Origin: Dicyema japonicum
Taxonomy: Eukaryota; Dicyemida; Rhombozoa; Dicyemidae
Length of the DNA stretch: 64,000 bases
NCBI GenBank assembly: GCA_011109175.1
Contig: RDEW01000019.1
Coordinates: 779,823 to 843,822, forward strand
Reading direction: 5' to 3'
Shown here piece by piece: positions 58,530 through 64,000 of this stretch. Position 1 is the stretch's first letter. Each line of letters starts with the position of its first letter. The notes beneath the pieces are model-generated. The model made no database searches, had not been told where the DNA came from, and was given only the letters and a program-made list of their open reading frames with translations. Position numbers and translations under genes: made by a program.

Positions 58530-59715
58530 TTTGATTCCAGTCAGCTTCTTAATTGATGAAATAAGGGCAGATAAGAAGACAATCTTCAAAATTGAAAGAA
58601 TGTGGGGGTTGAGGTCTAAAAAGTCAATATTGAAACTGTCGTCAAAGTTCTGAAATATCACAAGCATTATACTTTGATGACTTCACTAACATGCGATAGA
58701 AATTCTATAATTTCTAGGTTTGGTTTCTCACATTCAGGATCAGTTTCAATATTTTGGTACAAATCAATCTTCAATAAAAAAGCCACGGACCTGTTCGACC
58801 GTCAAAATGTTGTCATTTTTCATAATTTGGTTAAATCTTCTCATATTGACGATAATTTTGGACAAATATAACCCCAGAACGACTGACCAGCCGACAATCA
58901 GCCATCCATAAATGTTAAGTTCAATATGATGTTGGAACTAAATGTTATATTCGTGCTAACCTGATATATTATGAGTGAGGACAACAGAAGTAGAGTGAAT
59001 AATGAAGATTTTATGATCCCCCCAGGAATGTCTGAAAATGAATACGTTTTGATGTAATATCTCAAGTAAAGCCAAACGTGAATATTTCTCAGAGAGTTCA
59101 GTTTCAGAAAAAATATATTTTCTGGCTTTCTTGAAGTAATAATCGAAAAATGCTGAGAATGCAAAAATTTCTAAGATTCAAACAATAGAACCTTTCGAAT
59201 AACCTGTTCAGCCAAGCCGAGTAAATACACAATAAATGAGTTCATAAACAGCATTTGAAGAAATAAATATGTGTTGATCATTTTTTCGCTGTAATAGAAT
59301 AAACAGTTACTGAATTGAATTCCCCAGCAAGTAATTTAAAAAAGGGAGACCAATCACTCCCTGTTCAGCCCACTCAACGTAAATGAAGAGAGGGCAGACC
59401 ACCGAAAGGAAATGAACAGAAAGAATGCGCTGGTGCGGTCGAATTCACCAGATGGTGATGTCTCCACTTGGTTGACTATCATTTTGGTAACGTGTCCAGC
59501 GACTGTGTTAATTAAACAAAATTAGACTTTTTCTAGTTTTCATATATTCCTTAGTCCACTTATTTTGTGGAAGGTCAGAATCATCCTCATCCTTAACAAC
59601 TTCCCTTTATAAGTATAAAACAAATACAGTGATTCGTTTAACGTTGTAATTAGCCCAATGATAACGTATAATGTGGTATTTACGTAGAAAAGGTAGGTAA
59701 TCTAAAATGAGAAAT
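58530..59715 (-). CDS. Possible multi-pass membrane protein with tiny introns
   Basis: The minus strand shows a chain of hydrophobic open segments joined by candidate 23-25-nt GT-AG gaps, for example 58941-58963 (joining SSLIIYQ to FQHHIELNIYGWLIVGWSVV) and about 59497-59521 (joining MKTRK to IAGHVTKMIVNQVET). Other segments are LYVIIGLITTLNESLYLFYT, RTSAFFLFISF and LFTLLLLSSLIIY. At least five membrane helices are likely. An ABC-transporter (ABCC-like) membrane domain was considered, but no nucleotide-binding motif is seen. Exon limits not determined. Confidence 0.35.
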
Positions 59716-59832
59716 AAAATACTTGATAGTCGTAGGAAATCTTTAAAACGGTTAAGAAAATGTTTCCCGTGTAAAAAACAGGAAATAAACCGCGAAACGG
59801 TTGTCTGTCAGAAATGCCGTAAAGAGGAGTAA
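59707..59832 (+). CDS. 41-residue two-CxxC ORF
   Basis: From ATG 59707: basic N-terminus, then KCFPCKK and VVCQKCRKEE, two CxxC knuckles separated by 11 residues, ending TAA. Zinc-ribbon-like. Too short to be sure; could be a terminal exon. No family recognised. Confidence 0.25.
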   Translation: MRNKILDSRRKSLKRLRKCFPCKKQEINRETVVCQKCRKEE

Positions 59833-59839
59833 ACAATAT

Positions 59840-60080
59840 TTTTATGACAGTCAACATGAAAATCTTAAAATTTGACTTTGTCTTTTTGTAGTTTATTTTG
59901 GCTCAAGTAAACTTACAACAAACCCCTAATAATGTCAATGTCTACGCATTTGGGACTCTTTTTGGTTGAGTTGTTCTAATTCTATTAAATTTGTTACCTT
60001 TCTGTTTCTAGTCATTTTGGGGAATTAATAATTTATTATTTTATATTATCAACTGAATAATGCAATTAAATATTGATTAT
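59840..60080. other. AT-rich spacer
   Basis: No gene or repeat recognised. Confidence 0.3.
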
Positions 60081-60149
60081 TTCAATTAATCAAAATTTAA
60101 TTTATTATTATTACGTAAACCACATATTAATAGATTATAGTGGGACTCC

Positions 60150-60310
60150 TCGAGTATGCGGACCCCGTCCATATCGGAAATGCGCAGGAACGCAGTCGGA
60201 ACACCTAAAAAAATGCGAAGACTGTTGAGGGAGGCCGGGATCACCTGAATTTTGTTTATTTGGATATGATGGTGGTTTTCTGGTTCAATAATAATAATAG
60301 TAATTACACC
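60150..60310 (-). repeat. Dispersed repeat shared with 5480-5615
   Basis: Minus-strand peptide ASLNSLRIFLGVPTAFLRIS equals the plus-strand reading at 5530-5600 of the duplicated block. The copies are diverged but colinear. Confidence 0.5.
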
Positions 60311-60569
60311 TCTATTGTCTATATCTAAATTTTCAGGCACATATTATTAATCTTCAGCCAAATTTGGTAGAATAAGGGTGTATTTTCTACAAAGACATCT
60401 CAGTTTCTCTATTAATCTGAGCATACTAAGAAATTACAAAGCCTTTAATGAGATTGTTTCCAGTCGAATGAATATTTGGTTTTGTGCTATACTGTCTGCT
60501 ATCCTTTCTACCAGTTTTTCCGTCCATTTTTACTCCTTGAAAGTTTGCGTATTTCATTAGTCATTCGCT

Positions 60570-60997
60570 GTATTCAGTGCCCCCCATTCTGGTATAGTCA
60601 TGATCCAGACAGAGAGGATTTGTAATTCTCGGGTATCCCCAATTTCATCTTGCTTTAAAAAGGCCCTCCATAATAAGATTACATGGTGTCACCTCATCCG
60701 TACGTAGAATAAGTTAAGAGTCGCCACCGTGATTTTGTCACTTCCTCGTTTATCTGCCCGCATTTGAATAGCTTGTAAGGAGTCTTGCTTTTTATATCCT
60801 TGAGCCAGTGAAAGCCTAAGATTTTTTCTACTAATTTCTGCGATATCCGTCGAGTCTCTCAAGATCTGTTTTTGACTTTCCCTAATTCCCGAGTTATAGA
60901 GTAGGATTGGTTTTGCGAAAGCGTTATATAAAACCATCCAGAGATTCAGAGATTTGTTTTCTACGCGTTCAATTGCTCCATGTTTTTCACTGCACAA
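60570..60997 (-). mobile_element. LINE RT C-terminal fragment
   Basis: Minus-strand SLNLWMVLYNAFAKPILLYN resembles the (F/Y)NALVKPILLYN region after the RT thumb of many LINEs. KKQDSLQAIQMRADKRGSDK follows, and a related stretch occurs at 9600-9800. Confidence 0.5.
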
Positions 60998-61261
60998 GAT
61001 GGCAGCATTTTCTACTAGCAGTCCTCATCGTCTCTCAAAAACGAACCGAGTTTTTTTAAATGAAACTTCGCCTTCCATCAACCTGCGCTCAACTGACGTT
61101 AACTCAGTTTTCTTAATTAATTTTAATGACCATCTCCCAAAAATACATGTTTTATACTGAATTAAGCAACTCCACATCATCGAACACAAAATCATTGTCG
61201 TCCGTTCTACCAGACGTTCGTTTAGGTAACTCCTTAAGTCTAATATCCCACGATTGTGGTC

Positions 61262-61560
61262 ATCAGTGTATTTATTAACCCCGGATACACCGAGAGAGAA
61301 GTTAACAAAACTAATTAAGTGTGTCCAGTTTCCACTATTACATAAACGGAATCCGTCACACAAGTCCACCAGAACCAGCATAAAGGGTAGAAGACGTCGT
61401 TTCCTTGTAATTGTGAGAACTCCTCCAGTGGAGTGCCACCTTAGCACTGGGCGTCACCTGAGACAAGTGGATCACATGACGCCACTCTATTAAAAGTGAA
61501 GAGGAGAAACAGAAGAAACAAACAGAAATCTTCAATCAAGTAGCCACATGAAACCAAACG
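61262..61560 (-). mobile_element. Short LINE-derived retroelement, minus orientation
   Basis: Starts at the left with TATTTATTAACCCCGGATAC, the reverse complement of the family 3' tail. It proceeds through the body (CAGTGGAGTGCCACC, GGGCGTCACCTGAGACAAGT, ATCACATGACGCCACTCTAT) to near its 5' end at about 61550. Same family as 43880-44216. No clear TSD found. Confidence 0.75.
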
Positions 61561-61564
61561 ATAT

Positions 61565-61725
61565 ATATTCATAAAAAATTGAGATATTTTTAAGCGTCTT
61601 TATTGCCCTTCCTACACAATACGAAGTTGACTGACAGTTGGCAAACATAATCATCAATTGAATCATTTTCCATGTTCATGTCAACCGAAATGTCATTTTT
61701 TGACAATTTTGTTCAATATTTCCTT
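61565..61725. other. Spacer
   Basis: Nothing recognised. Confidence 0.3.
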
Positions 61726-61729
61726 TTAA

Positions 61730-61990
61730 GTTTTTCGCCCCTTGCAACCTACATCAGAGTACCCCTGGAGCCTGCTCTCCCGCTGAGAAGGCCGAGAGAT
61801 CAAAATACACGGTCCTACCCGAGGATGTTTGTTTGTTCCGTTCGCAGTTAAAACGTCCAGTTCCTTTGGGTCTTTGACGCTAGAATTCATGAGTCGTCTA
61901 GGGAATCGGATTTCCAATGCACAGGAGATCTCCGTGAGCGCTGATGGCAATTCGAACGATCTCGCTCGACATACTTAGAGGGAATAATCA
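61730..61990 (-). repeat. Dispersed repeat, inverted relative to 54840-55020
   Basis: Contains the reverse complement of ATCCGATTCCCTAGACGACT and the colinear translated block EIRFPRRLMNSSV...LDVLTANGTNK. Confidence 0.55.
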
Positions 61991-61994
61991 CTCA

Positions 61995-62925
61995 GTCAGG
62001 GAGGACACTGTATGACACACTGTTGGTTGTTTTTTTAATAAATTGAGAGATTGCGCTTCCAATTGGAAAAATAATAGTGTGTGGCCTTAAGGTAACTCCC
62101 TCAATTTCAAATACAAAAAAGTCAGACAAACCTATTGATGGTTAATATGGTGAATGACCAATGCCAATAAAAAATATTTCCTCGAGATTTTTCTCATTAT
62201 TGGTAAATAAAGAAAATATTTTCCTGACTGTATTACGATGTTAAATAATTTGGCAAATAACACCCGCAGTTGGAGAAGAGCCGAGTTGTTTGAAGTCAAG
62301 AAGATACGTCTAGGATAGTTCAGAATACTCCCAACAAGACCGAAAACATGACCAGTCGATAACATCGGAGTCATCAATAATAATAAACGTCTTTTCAGTT
62401 TTGAATACGCTCTTCAATTTTTTGAGTTGCAACTGACTCAACAGCCATCCTACACAAGAACTCTGAAGGGATCAGGACGTTCAGACAGGCGTAAAATTTT
62501 ACAACAAGGCATATTCAATCAGCATAGATGGATGTTGGGCCTGAAGCACACTTTAATGCTATCCTAAGGATCATTGTAAGAGTCGATGAACGACCTTGAT
62601 AAACTACGGAAGCGTGTGAGAAGTTAGGTTTCATGGAGAAACTGGGAGAACGGATAGCAAAGAGTACGCCACAATCGGGACCCTAAGTATTCATATGCTT
62701 ATGGGTAACACAAGAGTGGTTCTAACTAACTATTGTAAAATCACGTCATTTTTAATAATTGACCTTCGCTGAAAAGTCAGTATTTAGAAGTCTTCACCTC
62801 TTTCCCCGGAGAGAATCGTATTCCGGGATTTTTCTACGCTCACTAATCATATTAAGTGTAGAAAAGGTTTAGACATCGTATTGGAATGACCATCGGAAGT
62901 TCACCTTTCAGTTTTTATTGACAAA
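61995..62925. other. Gene-free stretch
   Basis: An 81-codon minus ORF at 62132-62377 has no motif. I see no RNA gene or element end here. Confidence 0.3.
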
Positions 62926-62944
62926 TAACCAATTCCTTACTTGA

Positions 62945-63240
62945 TGCTTTATTATTTTTTAATAACCCCTAAAATAGCTAAGACAGACTTTGTTCAATTC
63001 TCCCGTCGAAATGGGACGCACCCTTTCAAAGAATCACGTCCATTCATATCTGCATTGTGGAAACCCCTCCATTGAGTAGGGGAGAGAGGGATCCTTTTTA
63101 GATGACAGGGAGGCATTAGACGTCTCCTATGACATGTAGATCACCTCTTTTAAGCTGAAAAGGGAAAGTCCTCCGACCAAGTAGGTAACTGCGTAGTATT
63201 CGAACTCACATCACCACTACCACTACCTGATCGTCTTTAT
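62945..63240 (-). mobile_element. tRNA-headed SINE with LINE-like body and tail
   Basis: On the minus strand from 63235: GTAGTGGTAGTGGTGATGTG, GAGTTCGAATACTACGC (B-box), then a body with CTACATGTCATAGGAGACGT, TCTAAAAAGGATCCCTCTCT and CTACTCAATGGAGGGGTTTC. It ends CTATTTTAGGGGTTATTAAA, comparable to the LINE end CCGGGGTTATTAAAATA. This is the clearest case of a tRNA-like head joined to the LINE-derived body. Confidence 0.6.
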
Positions 63241-63244
63241 TTTC

Positions 63245-63655
63245 CAACGTAGAATGAAACAGTGAATTGTAGGGTAGTACCAAACATAACAAAGTATCAA
63301 AAATTAGTTTACAGTAAATTATTATAAAATAAATAGTCAACCAAGTTTTTTGTTCATAATTTCCAGATCTCTTTGTTTAATGAAATATTTCACCTAAAAT
63401 AAAATGCAAGTTAAACCCACGACTTTGAACAATTTGATTTAAAATTATCAAATAATTTTTCACATTTATTTTTGTCTTCATTATTTTCCGTTAAACAAGT
63501 AAAGTAAGAGTCACGATGTTTCCAACAATTCTCCCGTGTTTCTTTACTACTCATTGATGGCCACGAGAAAATAAACGTTTTATATAATAATTTAAATTTT
63601 TTAATTTAATATAATTTTTATTTTAAGATTTCAGGATATCTGCAAGTCAAACTTT
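63245..63655. other. AT-rich spacer before the terminal LINE
   Basis: No gene. May include the LINE's 5' flank or 5' UTR. Confidence 0.3.
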
Positions 63656-63659
63656 TCAG

Positions 63660-64000
63660 ACCAGTTAGTTTGATCCACGATCAGCTGTGTACGGATGGAC
63701 GTGATACCTGGACTTCTATCTTGAGAACTGGACTGGTGACATCAAACCTAACCCGGGTCCTGATTCCACGCTGGTCATTCTCCAACTCAATATCAATGCA
63801 ATCCGTAATAAAGTGCTGGAGCTACGTTCCCTCTTAGCCCGCTTGAAAGTGGACATTGCCATTATTCAGGAGTCTAAACTCTCCAGGTCATCCGCCACCC
63901 CACGCTTCCCTGGCTACAATATACTCCGAAAGGACCGCACAAGAAGTCTCGGTGAAGGATTATTGACGTTTGTTAGGGAGGGTCTTTTGTTCACCCCGTT
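63660..64000 (+). mobile_element. APE-class LINE, 5' part with 2A-like motif (cut by window end)
   Basis: An open frame from about 63714 reads YLENWTGDIKPNPGP, then TLVILQLNINAIRNKVLEL, IAIIQESKLSRSS, PRFPGYNILRKDRT and GEGLLTFVREG. These are the same APE landmarks, in the same order, as in the LINE at 48723. The 2A-like box has Lys in place of the conserved Glu. No ATG precedes it in this frame within the visible sequence, and a stop (TGA, about 63711) closes it upstream, so the 5' end may be frameshifted. Confidence 0.8.

Noticed and set aside
58981-59600. ABCC-type transporter membrane domain
   Set aside because: Some segments resemble the MRP pattern, but no Walker A, signature or Walker B motif is present nearby, so the name was not used.

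Overview
Eukaryotic (metazoan) nuclear DNA, AT-rich, dominated by retrotransposon debris with a handful of real protein-coding genes. The strongest clue to the organism is the introns: every conserved gene I could reconstruct (ISWI, MOB1, 6-phosphogluconolactonase, EBP, a C-type-lectin-like protein, a CEP290-like protein) is interrupted by GT-AG introns of only about 21-30 nt, and removing them restores conserved animal protein sequence exactly. Such minute introns, with animal cilium and chromatin genes and an AT-rich retroelement-laden genome, point to a dicyemid mesozoan (Dicyema-like). That species call is inference; the introns are read directly.

Layout. 1-12531 and 17639-28659 are two direct copies of one segmental duplication carrying an EBP-type sterol isomerase gene, an unrecognised multi-exon gene, a CTLD membrane-protein gene (intact in copy A, frameshifted in copy B), a LINE with a C-terminal restriction-like endonuclease (RLE), and APE-class LINE fragments. 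The unique 5.1 kb between them holds a 15-exon ISWI chromatin-remodelling ATPase (13560-16759). 28846-32379 is a nearly complete RLE-type (R2-like) LINE, followed by worn LINE pieces to about 34000. 34523-42862 is the gene-dense core: MOB1 (+) and 6-phosphogluconolactonase (-) converge with 11 bp between stop codons, followed by a 6.2 kb CEP290-like coiled-coil gene (-). 42900-48700 holds nested SINEs, a hAT transposase remnant, a Tctex-type dynein light chain gene and a stray CEP290 exon copy. 48712-51649 is a full-length (but decayed) APE-class LINE bounded by a 12-bp target-site duplication, whose ORF opens with a canonical 2A peptide (GDVETNPGP). From 51650 to the end are tRNA-headed SINEs, LINE remnants, small possible genes, and at the right edge the 5' part of a second APE LINE with a 2A-like motif (GDIKPNPGP).

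How parts relate. The LINE at 48.7 kb appears to be the autonomous partner of a short element (337 bp at 43880) that shares both its 5' and 3' ends and also inserts with a target-site duplication; several other copies lie in the window, some with tRNA-like heads. The host genes are housekeeping: chromatin remodelling (ISWI), Hippo/mitotic-exit signalling (MOB1), pentose phosphate pathway (PGLS), sterol isomerisation (EBP) and cilium/transport (CEP290-like, DYNLT). No operon, rRNA gene or CRISPR array was seen.
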